NCBI GenBank assembly: GCA_947455195.1
Contig: CANGMI010000005.1
Span: 378,609-442,608, forward strand
DNA length: 64,000 nt
Direction of reading: 5' to 3'
Source of the DNA: Pseudomonadota bacterium
GTDB taxonomy: Bacteria; Pseudomonadota; Gammaproteobacteria; Burkholderiales; SG8-39
The first letter of the stretch is position 1, and every line of letters starts with the position of its first letter. Below are positions 46,449-54,369 of the stretch, in pieces. The notes beneath the pieces were generated by a model, which saw only the letters and a list, made by a program, of their open reading frames with translations, was not told where the DNA came from and searched no databases. The position numbers and the translations under genes are program-made.

Positions 46449-47554
46449 GCCGTTGCCACAGCGCAGGCGCCATCACGGAACACTACCGTGGTGACGCCGC
46501 CCCCTTCTGGTGCCTGATGCACCGAATCGGCGGAGACAAAGAAGCGCAGATGCCCCAGCAGACTGCCAAGTACCCCTGAGGCAGCGGCCCGGATGTGCGA
46601 TTCGGGTGCCCAGCTGCTCGTGTACACGATGGTGCGCGACCCGCGCACCATGCAGTCCTCGGCCACCATGGTCTTGGCAATGAGTGCCTCGATGCGGTTG
46701 CCATCGAGCAGTTCGCCGAACGCGTCGAACTGGAAACCTTCTTTCGCGAGCAGGGCCCGGATCGAGCGCTGATCGAGAATGTCACGTGTGTGGGTGGTTG
46801 CGATCCGCAGATCACCCCCGGCCCCGGGTCGATTACCCATGGCGATCACCTCGATCCGGGTGATCTCGGCACCGGTGATTCCCTGAACGTGCTTGGCGTA
46901 GATCGACAGATCGCGCGTGATCGACTCTTCGGTCAGACGGTTTCGATCGACTTCGCCCAGCGCAACGCCACCACCCAGCGCCGAAATGCCGCGGCCGCGA
47001 TGCATGGTCGAATTGGCTGGGGTTGCCGCTGGGTGGCGGGCTGCCAGAAGTGGAGACTTGATCATGAGGAGACGCACCTGATCGGGTGCAAGGTGGGCGT
47101 CACGCATGGCTGCCCGCGCGGTCTCGGCAACCCGGTCGACCAGAGCAAGCGTTCCGATGTCGGCGATCGGTACGGTATCGCTTCGCGCAGTGCCGAGCGC
47201 GAGTCGCGCCGGTGCGTTCCGGTTCGCGGTGCCTGGAGCGACAGGCGCAGCGCCGGGAGTCTCGGGCGGGTCGGCGAAGTCGGCGAAGGCAAAGCCCTTG
47301 GGCGAGCCCACGCCTTCGCTGCCGATGGCGAGCATCGAGAGCGCTCGGTCGGTGATGCCCAGACGCATGAACAACTCGTCGAGCTTGAGCTTCAGCAGGT
47401 CACGCGAGAAATCATTGGGTGAGTGGTGACCCTCGGTCTTGGCAAAGACCGCCAGACGCCGCAGTCGAGCCAGTGGCTGCGACTCGAGCCAGCGCTCGAG
47501 TGAAGAGACATCGCCCGCGCCAGCCATGTCAAAACAGGTCACGTTGGTGGTCAT
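46445..47554 (-). CDS. Ring-opening amidohydrolase, cyanuric acid amidohydrolase/barbiturase (AtzD) family
   Basis: 369 residues from the ATG at 47554, the usual AtzD size. Three pseudo-repeats are visible. Lysines fall at expected places: K39 in AVFAKTEGHHSPNDFSR, K166 in LLMIKSPLLAAR and K294 in LIAKTMVAEDCMVRGSR; arginine-rich partners follow each. RGRGISALGGGVALGEVD and HQAPEGGGVTTVVFRD are strong family blocks. In my recollection of AtzD the serines lie in S-x-G-x-E motifs; here these read AIGSEG, GITGAE and VSADSV, so two look altered. The fold is secure but the substrate (cyanurate, barbiturate or another cyclic imide) is open. It is last in the Rieske-RutB-like operon. Confidence 0.85.
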   Translation of the reverse strand: MTTNVTCFDMAGAGDVSSLERWLESQPLARLRRLAVFAKTEGHHSPNDFSRDLLKLKLDELFMRLGITDRALSMLAIGSEGVGSPKGFAFADFADPPETPGAAPVAPGTANRNAPARLALGTARSDTVPIADIGTLALVDRVAETARAAMRDAHLAPDQVRLLMIKSPLLAARHPAATPANSTMHRGRGISALGGGVALGEVDRNRLTEESITRDLSIYAKHVQGITGAEITRIEVIAMGNRPGAGGDLRIATTHTRDILDQRSIRALLAKEGFQFDAFGELLDGNRIEALIAKTMVAEDCMVRGSRTIVYTSSWAPESHIRAAASGVLGSLLGHLRFFVSADSVHQAPEGGGVTTVVFRDGACAVATA

Positions 47555-47558
47555 GGTG

Positions 47559-48359
47559 TCATTCCGTCGGTGATGGATGGAGGTGTTTTCGGCACAGGGC
47601 CAGCAGTGCGGTGGTCGCCGGGTCGGCCTGCATGCCCGCGCCCTCGTACAGGGCGAGATCCTTTTCGAGCCAGGCAAAGCGTCGGTCTGGATGGCTCTCG
47701 GGATCGCCGAGAGCGTGGCCCAGTCGTTCCAGTTGGACCGAGGCGGCGGTGCCTTGCGCGAGTGCTGCAAACACGCGCGCGAGTGGCAGGCCCTGCGCCA
47801 GGGCAAAGGAGCGGGCTGTTTCCAGACCGACGGCGATGCCGGCAATGGCGATCTGGTTGGCCATCTTGCAGGTCTGACCGGCACCTGGTCCGCCCAGGTG
47901 AATGACCTCGCGCGTGTAGGCGGCGAGAACGGCAAGTGCTCGCGCCAGGGCGTCCTCGGGCGCGCCCAGCATGGCCACCAGTTCACCACGCTCGGCGCCC
48001 GGAACGCCCCCCGAGAGCGGGGCATCACAATAGGCGATACCTTGTCTGGCAAGGTAGGCGTGAACTTCGCGCGCCCAGGTTGTGCTGGTGGTGGTGTGGT
48101 CGAGCACCAGGCTGCCCCGGGGCCAGCCCTGCGCTCGGTCGGCGATCACCGCTCGTGCGGCCGGTTCGTCCGTGACACACAGAACGACGACATCCGGGGC
48201 TTGGCGAGGATGGTCAGCCGGGGTTGCCCCACTGCGTTCACGCCACCGTGTTCGGGCCGACGGCAACGGATCGATGCCGTCGAGCGTATGGCCCGCCGCC
48301 TGCAGGTGCAGGGCCATGGGCAGGCCCATCGCCCCCAACCCGTGAAAGTGAATGTGCAT
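47559..48359 (-). CDS. NAD(P)-dependent oxidoreductase, 3-hydroxyisobutyrate dehydrogenase family
   Basis: 266 residues. Rossmann motif HFHGLGAMGLPMALHLQAAG; substrate-binding block YCDAPLSGGVPGAERGELVA; catalytic lysine in PGAGQTCKMANQIAIAGIAV. The family oxidises or reduces beta-hydroxyacids, including tartronate semialdehyde and 3-hydroxypropionate. Here it lies four bases upstream of the ring-opening amidohydrolase and downstream of the RutB-like gene. In the Rut pyrimidine pathway a 3-hydroxy-acid dehydrogenase step (RutE-type chemistry) disposes of malonic semialdehyde, so an analogous clean-up role is plausible. Confidence 0.9.
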   Translation of the reverse strand: MHIHFHGLGAMGLPMALHLQAAGHTLDGIDPLPSARTRWRERSGATPADHPRQAPDVVVLCVTDEPAARAVIADRAQGWPRGSLVLDHTTTSTTWAREVHAYLARQGIAYCDAPLSGGVPGAERGELVAMLGAPEDALARALAVLAAYTREVIHLGGPGAGQTCKMANQIAIAGIAVGLETARSFALAQGLPLARVFAALAQGTAASVQLERLGHALGDPESHPDRRFAWLEKDLALYEGAGMQADPATTALLALCRKHLHPSPTE

Positions 48360-48429
48360 CGCGAGCAGGTTTCTGGCGTGAGGCGATGGGTGTCGTTGCG
48401 TGTGTCAGGTTACCGCCATCGGCCGTGCC

Positions 48430-49158
48430 TCAGGCTGCCCTCAGCGCCGCGCCCGCTGCCGTTTCCGACGCAACGCCGAGGGCGGACTCGAAGCTCGCCA
48501 CCGGAGACGTCCAGCCGAAGAATCGTTCGACATTCCAGAGGGTCGCGTCGCGCAGGAAGGGCGGGCCGGCATGGTGGGTGGCATCGTCGATCAGCAGGCA
48601 GAAGTACTCGCGGTGATAGGCCTCGCGCAGCGTGCTCTCGACGCAGACATTGGCTGCCACGCCGCAGAACACCAGGTTGCGGATGCGCCTGGCCCGAAGT
48701 ACCTGATCGAGCGGTGTGCCAGCAAATGCGCTGTAGCGCGATTTGCGCACCACCAGTTCGGTCTCGAGAGGTTTCAGTTCATCGACGAGTTCGTAGTCCC
48801 AGGTGCCATCGGTGATGAGCTTCCAGGCCAGCTCGGGGCGCTCGCGCATCAGCACCTGCGCTTCCGACTTGTGCCAGACGGGCGCCGTGTCGCCGCCAAC
48901 AACCAGATGCCTGGCATCGAACCCGCTCTGGATGAAGGTAACGAACATGCCGGCGGCACGCGCGGCGGCAACCGTGCGGCCCACCCGCTCGATGGTGCCC
49001 GGTGCGTGGGCGAGGTCGTAACCCACCTGGTCGAAGTACCCTCCCGCCTTGAGAAAACCGTTCTGCATGTCCACCACCACGACGGCGGTTTCATCGGCAC
49101 GCCATTCCAGTGCAACCGGCTTTGCCTGCGGCAACGAGATGAATCCCGCATTTTTCAT
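48430..49158 (-). CDS. RutB-like isochorismatase-fold amidohydrolase
   Basis: 242 residues from the ATG at 49158, GGAG eight bases upstream and ATGA overlap with the Rieske gene. The sequence follows E. coli RutB closely: VVVVDMQNGFLKAGGYFDQV, WHKSEAQVLM, DGTWDYELVDELKPLETELV, RKSRYSAFAGTPLDQVLRAR and CGVAANVCVESTLREAYHRE YF. The triad is Asp in VDMQNGF, Lys in VVRKSRYSAF and Cys in AANVCVES. RutB hydrolyses (peroxy)ureidoacrylate made by RutA from uracil. No RutA is present; the partner here is a Rieske oxygenase, so the substrate is probably a different carbamoylated open-chain product. Confidence 0.85.
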   Translation of the reverse strand: MKNAGFISLPQAKPVALEWRADETAVVVVDMQNGFLKAGGYFDQVGYDLAHAPGTIERVGRTVAAARAAGMFVTFIQSGFDARHLVVGGDTAPVWHKSEAQVLMRERPELAWKLITDGTWDYELVDELKPLETELVVRKSRYSAFAGTPLDQVLRARRIRNLVFCGVAANVCVESTLREAYHREYFCLLIDDATHHAGPPFLRDATLWNVERFFGWTSPVASFESALGVASETAAGAALRAA

Positions 49159-50297
49159 GACTGCTTCTCCCTGATGCCCAGCACGCGATCGAGTACCCAG
49201 TTGTCGAGGGCGTGAACGATCTTTTCCTTCACGGAAAATCGCCCCGGGCTTGCATGCCGGCTCTGAAGCCCCGCCTGCTGCCATTCGGCGATGTCGTTGT
49301 CCTCGCCCACGACGATATCCTGTCTCTTGAAGTAATGGGATGCCAGCCGTTCGAAATCCGGACGCTCGAAGCGTTCAGCCGGGAAGCATGAACTGAGCAC
49401 GATCTTCGTCCGCAACGGGCCCTCGGGCCAGGCCTCGAAACACCACATCGTGTCGTTGGCAATTGCCAGCATCGCGTTCGGATAGATGAGGATGAACCGG
49501 CTGCCCAGGCTCGACTCGCCCGTCAGGGTCTCGATCGGCCCGAATCCTTCATCGCCCTGCAGCAGGGCGCGTGTGCCCTCGTGCCGCTCGTAGATGGCCG
49601 TGTACTCACCTCGCCCCGGCTCTTCGGGCATGTTCACGACCTTCTGGCGCGAGATGGTCGAGCGATGCACGCTGGGAATGTGATAGCCCTCCATGAAGTT
49701 CTCGACCCAGACCTTCCAGTTGCAGGCCACCGGGTACTCCACCCGCCGTGCGGTACGCATCGTGCCAAAGCCGTACATGGCCAAGCGCTCGGGAAGATCT
49801 CCGAGCCACTGGGCGAGGGGCGGTGCGTCCTCCGAGACGCAGACGAACATGAAGCCATCCCAACTGTCGATGCGTACCCGCTTGAGCGGGTAGTCGGCCA
49901 GGTTGAAGTTTGCGGTGTCCTGCATGCCGGGTGCCGCAGCGAGCGTACCGTCGAGCTTGTACGTCCAGGCGTGATAGGGGCAGGAGAAGGCGCGACAGTG
50001 GCCTTCGCCTTTCACCAGAGGTGCGCCCCGATGACGGCAGGTATTGGAGAGTGCCTGAAGGCTGCCATCCTCTGCTCGCGTGAGGATCAGGCTCACATCG
50101 CCGAAACCCACCGTGCAGAAGTCACCCGGGTCGGGAATACGGTCGGTGCGCCCGACCATCAGCCATCCTTGCGTGAAGATGGTGTCACATTCGCGCTGGT
50201 GGAACCCCGCGTCGTGGTAGCAGGCCGGTGGCAGACCGTGGGCCTGCTCGAGGGGCCTGCGTACTGCCTCGTAGGCGGTCGGGTCGAGCAGATTCAT
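49155..50297 (-). CDS. Rieske non-heme iron oxygenase (aromatic ring-hydroxylating/demethylase type)
   Basis: 380 residues from the ATG at 50297; upstream track sequence to 50411 has no family match. Rieske ligands: LSNTCRHRGAPLVKG and FSCPYHAWTYKLDGTL. Iron site: WVENFMEGYHIPSVHRSTIS (Glu/His/His). The alpha-only arrangement with no beta subunit resembles the choline monooxygenase, GbcA and CntA group, which often act on N-containing compounds. No reductase gene is in the unit. It is the first gene of the operon with RutB-like, dehydrogenase and AtzD-family genes, behind a sigma-54-type promoter. The substrate is likely a nitrogen heterocycle or N-methyl compound. Confidence 0.9.
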   Translation of the reverse strand: MNLLDPTAYEAVRRPLEQAHGLPPACYHDAGFHQRECDTIFTQGWLMVGRTDRIPDPGDFCTVGFGDVSLILTRAEDGSLQALSNTCRHRGAPLVKGEGHCRAFSCPYHAWTYKLDGTLAAAPGMQDTANFNLADYPLKRVRIDSWDGFMFVCVSEDAPPLAQWLGDLPERLAMYGFGTMRTARRVEYPVACNWKVWVENFMEGYHIPSVHRSTISRQKVVNMPEEPGRGEYTAIYERHEGTRALLQGDEGFGPIETLTGESSLGSRFILIYPNAMLAIANDTMWCFEAWPEGPLRTKIVLSSCFPAERFERPDFERLASHYFKRQDIVVGEDNDIAEWQQAGLQSRHASPGRFSVKEKIVHALDNWVLDRVLGIREKQS

Positions 50298-50528
50298 GCG
50301 GTGCGACCTGTCGTTGCATGGCTTTGGTGCGTGAGTCTGGTGCAGGGTTGCTCGACGGCGCCCTTTTCTGGTGCCGAAGGTTCGCCCAGCCCTGCGGCCG
50401 ATGCGGTGCATGCGCCGTCGATGCTGACGCCGCCACCGGCCGCGCTGGCAGGCGCGAGCGGTCGGTGAGTGGGGTGGCTGGCGTGTCTCATGGGTTCAAT
50501 CCCGGTACAGGGGTCCACCTGCCGGGAC

Positions 50529-50543
50529 GCAAGAGACATGCCA
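50529..50543 (-). promoter_or_regulatory. Sigma-54-type promoter of the Rieske-RutB-AtzD operon
   Basis: On the minus strand TGGCATGTCTCTTGCG has -24 TGGCA and -12 TTGC elements at correct spacing. The predicted transcription start near 50517 leaves a long leader of about 220 bases before the Rieske gene. Confidence 0.72.
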
Positions 50544-50557
50544 TTTCGCATCGGGCG

Positions 50558-50573
50558 TGGCATGGCGCTTGCT
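50558..50573 (+). promoter_or_regulatory. Sigma-54-type promoter of the flavoprotein gene
   Basis: TGGCATGGCGCTTGCT matches the RpoN consensus at both elements with correct spacing. The predicted start is near 50584, about 50 bases before the ATG at 50635. It lies only 14 bases from the oppositely oriented element. Confidence 0.78.
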
Positions 50574-50634
50574 CAGCCTCGATGGAGCGTCTGCGGTGGC
50601 GGACGCGTGCTGGTTTGAGTGGAACGATCCCCCG

Positions 50635-52089
50635 ATGAGCATGGAAACGACCCCGGATACCGAGGCGACGCGCGCCCTGCGCAAGCGCATCGCGCATGAC
50701 ATCGAGTGCCTGAGTTACCCGGCAAGACCCTGGGTCACGCCGCGAGATGCCGAGGGTCAGATTCTCAATTGCATCATCGTTGGTGGTGGACAGTACGGAC
50801 AGAGCCTCGCCTTCGGCCTCGCGCGCGATCGGGTCGATCGGGTAGTGGTGTTCGATGCCAATCCGGCCGGTTTTGCCGGCCCGTGGATGACCTTTGCGCG
50901 CATGATCATGCTGCGTACGCCGAAGGATCTCACGGGCCCTGATCTCGGTATCGGCAGCCTCACCTTCCGGGCCTGGTACGAGGCGCGCTATGGCGTCGAG
51001 GCTTGGGACAGGCTCTTTCGCATCCAGCGGCCCGACTGGCAGGCCTACCTCAATTGGCACCGTGATGTCACCGGCATCGATGTGCGCCCGGCCAGCGTGG
51101 TGACGCGCGTGGCTCCGGTGGCGGCCGATCTGTTCGAGGTCGATGTCCTGAGTGCCGGGCAGACCGTGACCCATCGGGCGAGAACCGTCATCCTGGCCAG
51201 CGGCGCTGAGGGGAGCGGTGCGCGTTCCGTGCCCTCCCTCTTTGCCGGACTGTCACGCAGTCTTTACGCCCACACCAATGACCCGATCGATTTCAGCCGT
51301 GTCGTGGGCAAGCGCGTGGGTATTCTGGGGGCGGGTGCCTCGAGTTTCGACAATGCGACGGCAGCACTGGTCGCCGGGGCGGCGAGCGCCGACTTGTGTT
51401 TTCGTCGACCTCAGTTGCCCCTGTCCAATCCGCGGCGCTGGATGGAGTTTGCTGGCTTTCTCGCCCATTACCCCGAGTTGCCCGACGAGCAGCGCTGGCG
51501 CTACATGAAGCGTCTGTACGACATCAGCCAGCCACCGCCTGAGCCCACGTTCAAGCGTGCCGTGAGTCTGCCCGGATTCCGGATGCGTCCGGCGACGCCC
51601 TGGCTCGCCTTGCACGAGCACGACGGGGTCGTGCACGTCGAGACGCCCGATGGCACGCTCGAATACGATTTCGTCATCGCGGGTACCGGAATCAGCGTCG
51701 ACCTGAACCAGCGCCCCGAACTGGCCGCGATCGCACCGCATGTCGCTCTTTGGGGAGACCGGTTCGTGCCACCGGCTGGCGAAGCCGATGACCGCCTGGC
51801 GCGATTCCCCTACCTGGACCGCTATGGCGCGTTCATGGAACGCACGCCCGGCAGCGCACCCTGGGCGGGACGTCTGTTCGCGATCTTTCGTGCCGCCACG
51901 CTGAGCCTGGGCCCGAGTTCGGCCTCGAACAGCAACATCCGCTACACCGCACCGCGCATCGTTTCCGGTGTGACCCGCGCGCTCTTTCTCGATGAGGCCG
52001 ATTCGGTGTTTGCCGAGTTCATGGCCCAGGCGCATCACGAACTGCAGCCCGATGCCGTGATTCAGGCGGCGGGTCAGCCTGCGGGCTGA
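50635..52089 (+). CDS. FAD/NAD(P)-dependent oxidoreductase, N-hydroxylating/Baeyer-Villiger monooxygenase-like
   Basis: 484 residues from the ATG at 50635. It has two dinucleotide folds: FAD site LNCIIVGGGQYGQSLAFGLA and NADPH site KRVGILGAGASSFDNATAAL, plus a C-terminal EYDFVIAGTGISVDL motif (ATG-like) typical of flavoprotein monooxygenases and SidA-like N-hydroxylases. ASGAEGSGARSVPSLFAG links the domains. It is divergent from the Rieske operon and has its own sigma-54-type promoter; a role in oxidising the same nitrogen compound is inferred. It overlaps the convergent deacetylase gene by 16 bases. Confidence 0.85.
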   Translation: MSMETTPDTEATRALRKRIAHDIECLSYPARPWVTPRDAEGQILNCIIVGGGQYGQSLAFGLARDRVDRVVVFDANPAGFAGPWMTFARMIMLRTPKDLTGPDLGIGSLTFRAWYEARYGVEAWDRLFRIQRPDWQAYLNWHRDVTGIDVRPASVVTRVAPVAADLFEVDVLSAGQTVTHRARTVILASGAEGSGARSVPSLFAGLSRSLYAHTNDPIDFSRVVGKRVGILGAGASSFDNATAALVAGAASADLCFRRPQLPLSNPRRWMEFAGFLAHYPELPDEQRWRYMKRLYDISQPPPEPTFKRAVSLPGFRMRPATPWLALHEHDGVVHVETPDGTLEYDFVIAGTGISVDLNQRPELAAIAPHVALWGDRFVPPAGEADDRLARFPYLDRYGAFMERTPGSAPWAGRLFAIFRAATLSLGPSSASNSNIRYTAPRIVSGVTRALFLDEADSVFAEFMAQAHHELQPDAVIQAAGQPAG

Positions 52090-52961
52090 GGCAGACAGGT
52101 CGCCGCATGTGCGGCGATGTCGCCCGGGCGCGCGATCCAGACCTCGTTGCGGTGCGCCGCCAGATGCGCCAGGAAGCGTCTGAAGGGATTCAGCCGGAAG
52201 GCATGCCCGATGAGATAGGGATGCAGGCTCAGGTTGAAGACCAGCGGCCGGCGACGACTCGTTTCGAGCATTTCGTCAAAGGCGTCGAAGAGGGTCTCGA
52301 CCCACGAGCGCGGTGTCATTTTCGCCCCGTGCAAGGCGCTGATGTCGTTGGTGGGGCGCGCATAGGGCAGGGCCATGAGCGGCCCGTTGGCCGTTCCGAG
52401 CCAGAACGGCTGGTCGTCGCACGGCCAGTCGAGGAGATATTCAAGCCCGGCCGCCGCCAGCAGCTCCGGCGTGCGAGCGCTCTCGTTGACCCAGGGGCTC
52501 ATCCAGCCCCTCGCGGGGCGCCCCTCGGCCCGGTGAATGCGGGCCAGGCAGTCGGTGATCATCGCGGCTTCATCGGCCTCGCTCATGTCGCACTGGCGAT
52601 TGGCATTGGTATGACCGTGGCCGACGATCTCGTCACCGCGCGCACGCAGCGCCTCTGCGATGCGCGGATGCGCTTCATAGACCGCCGTGTTCATCAGCGC
52701 TGCCGCCGGCAGCTGATGGGCATCGAGCGCTTCGAGCAGATGCCAGATGCCGACCCGGTTGCCCCAGTCTCTCCAGCCATAGTTCACGACATCGGGTTCG
52801 GGCTGGCGTGGATTCAGGTCAGGCGCGAGGCCTTCGCCGAACGGGAACGTCTCCACGTTGATGGCGATGTAGACGGCGAGTCCGTGACCGCCGGGCCACT
52901 GCCAGGTCGGACGATCGATGATCGCCGAATAGGGGTAGCGACCGTGGCCGCGCAGACTCAT
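52074..52961 (-). CDS. Polysaccharide deacetylase family protein, PuuE allantoinase-like
   Basis: 295 residues of the NodB-homology fold: LAVYIAINVETFPFGEG, TAVYEAHPRIAEALRARGDE IVGHGHTNANRQ with the metal-binding histidines, WMSPWVNESARTPELLAAAG and VFNLSLHPYLIGHAFRL. The VPFP-like short loops and the GHGHTNA block match the PuuE/allantoinase subgroup, which hydrolyses cyclic ureides, rather than chitin deacetylases. It overlaps the AllA-like gene by four bases, supporting ureide chemistry. A different cyclic amide substrate is possible. Confidence 0.85.
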   Translation of the reverse strand: MSLRGHGRYPYSAIIDRPTWQWPGGHGLAVYIAINVETFPFGEGLAPDLNPRQPEPDVVNYGWRDWGNRVGIWHLLEALDAHQLPAAALMNTAVYEAHPRIAEALRARGDEIVGHGHTNANRQCDMSEADEAAMITDCLARIHRAEGRPARGWMSPWVNESARTPELLAAAGLEYLLDWPCDDQPFWLGTANGPLMALPYARPTNDISALHGAKMTPRSWVETLFDAFDEMLETSRRRPLVFNLSLHPYLIGHAFRLNPFRRFLAHLAAHRNEVWIARPGDIAAHAATCLPQPAG

Positions 52962-53506
52962 GCGCTGACCGGCGTCGGCAATACGAGCCGATAGGCGCGG
53001 CCAAACTGCTCGTCGAGACGGCAGTTGTGATGGTCCACGAGATTGGTGTCAGCCAGTTCGAGGTTGAAGAAGTCCACACGCTCGGCTTCGAAGAACGGGC
53101 CCACGTGCCAGGTGGACCGGTGCATCGCCACGGCCACGTTGCCCGGGATGCTGAAGGCACGGATCGAAGCCGGATCGGCCAGTGCCTCGGGGTTGTCGGG
53201 ATCCCCGGGTGTGGCAACCGCCATCAGCCAGGGGTGACCGCCGACGGAGGCGAGGCATTGGGTCACGGACAGGTGGCGCGTGAGATGCCGGAAGGTGAGT
53301 TCCCGATGGTGCAGGCGCATGACATAGAAGCGGGGCGTGCCCCGGGCAAGGTCGAGTTGCGCTTCATCAGGCCCGAAGGGCTTGCCGTCTTCCGCCGACT
53401 CGATCAGCGTTCCGTAAGGGGAAAAGGCGGCGGCGCTGATGGGCTCGACGATGAGATCGATGAGTTCTACGTGGCGTGACGCGGCAGTTCCGGGCGGATG
53501 GCTCAA
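52958..53506 (-). CDS. allA: Ureidoglycolate lyase (AllA family)
   Basis: About 182 residues if the TTG at 53506 is used. The recognisable domain begins VELIDLIVEPISAAAFSPYG, then VMRLHHRELTFRHLTRHLSV, QCLASVGGHPWLMAVATPGD, RSTWHVGPFFEAERVDFFNL and ELADTNLVDHHNC, the AllA cupin pattern. The valine before ELID is GTA, not GTG, so the natural start is unclear; no ATG or GTG lies close upstream. AllA splits ureidoglycolate to glyoxylate and urea. No allantoicase is in the window. It sits between the deacetylase and the ABC receptor gene in one operon. Confidence 0.82.
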   Translation of the reverse strand: MSHPPGTAASRHVELIDLIVEPISAAAFSPYGTLIESAEDGKPFGPDEAQLDLARGTPRFYVMRLHHRELTFRHLTRHLSVTQCLASVGGHPWLMAVATPGDPDNPEALADPASIRAFSIPGNVAVAMHRSTWHVGPFFEAERVDFFNLELADTNLVDHHNCRLDEQFGRAYRLVLPTPVSA

Positions 53507-53573
53507 GGGGTTTCTCGCTGGGTTGATCGATGGCGGGTCGGGCGTGGTCTTTTCGATGGCTCGATGTCGGCTG

Positions 53574-54356
53574 CTACTGGAACCACTTGCGGTCGAGTCG
53601 ATCGAGAAAGCCGTCGCGGCGCAGTTCGTCGAGCAGGCGGTTGATCTCCTGCAGCAGGGCGGTGTCCTCCAGACGGGTATTGATGCCGACCTCTCGGGTG
53701 TCGAAGGCGGGTGACACCAGCAGTTTGCCACCGCGGCGTGACGCGTTGTACTTCAGCACCGGCAGCGTGTTGACGACCACGTCGGCGCGCCCGGTTTCGA
53801 CATCGGCGAAGGCCAGTGGAAATTCGTTGAAGACCTTGATCTGTTTCACGACCGAGCCGTACTCGTCTTTCACGAAGCGCTCGCCCGAGCTGCCGCCCTG
53901 TACCGCCACGATCTTGCCGGCAAGGTCTGCTGCGCTCGCGACGTTGACGCCTGGCCGCGCCGCCGCCGCGATGCCCGAGTTGTAGTACGAGGTGGAAAAC
54001 GCCATGCGCTCGGCGCGTTGCGGTGTCTTGGTCATGGCGGTGATGAGAACGTCGACTCGGCGCGAGGTAAGCGAGGCAATGAGACCGCTGAAGTCGGTCT
54101 TTTCCCACTGTGCCTTGACGCCCATGCGCCGGGCAATTTCGTTGCCCAGATCGATGTCGAACCCGACCAGCTGGCCGTTCTCGACGAACTCGAAGGGCGG
54201 GAAGGCTGCTCCGTTGCCGATGACGATCGTTCCGCGCGCCTTGATGCTTTCGGGTGTGCTCTGGGCACTTGCGTGGTGCGCGAGGCCGAGGTCGAGGCCA
54301 AGACTGAACAGGGCCGCGCCGAGCAGACGCAGGACGGGGCGACGTGATGGTTTCAA
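53574..54356 (-). CDS. ABC transporter substrate-binding protein, polar amino-acid type (family 3)
   Basis: 260 residues from the TTG at 54356 (AAGGA about seven bases upstream); the track ATG at 54512 is inside the ATPase gene. After a signal peptide (ending HHASAQ), IKARGTIVIGNGAAFPPFEF, then NGQLVGFDIDLGNEIARRMG and TAMTKTPQRAERMAFSTSYY is the family 3 fold. The ligand may be an amino acid or, from context, a ureide such as hydantoin-like compounds. It is part of the aminohydrolase-permease-ATPase-receptor-AllA-PuuE operon. Confidence 0.9.
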   Translation of the reverse strand: MKPSRRPVLRLLGAALFSLGLDLGLAHHASAQSTPESIKARGTIVIGNGAAFPPFEFVENGQLVGFDIDLGNEIARRMGVKAQWEKTDFSGLIASLTSRRVDVLITAMTKTPQRAERMAFSTSYYNSGIAAAARPGVNVASAADLAGKIVAVQGGSSGERFVKDEYGSVVKQIKVFNEFPLAFADVETGRADVVVNTLPVLKYNASRRGGKLLVSPAFDTREVGINTRLEDTALLQEINRLLDELRRDGFLDRLDRKWFQ

Positions 54357-54369
54357 GGTGTGTTCCTTT

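Larger units (their letters stand above)
50298..50634. other. 337-bp divergent regulatory region with back-to-back sigma-54 promoters
   Basis: It contains the two sigma-54-type elements listed separately and at least five GGTGC pentamers between 50301 and 50410, one of them in TGCATGGCTTTGGTGCG (50315-50331), which resembles an NtrC dyad (TGCACY-N5-GGTGCA). I see no supported gene; track ORFs crossing here lack family features. Confidence 0.55.

Noticed and set aside
50491-50518. T-arm-like GGGTTCAATCCC followed by GGGGTCCA, possible tRNA fragment or att site
   Set aside because: The stem has a mismatch and no matching acceptor 5' strand or integrase gene is visible; likely chance.
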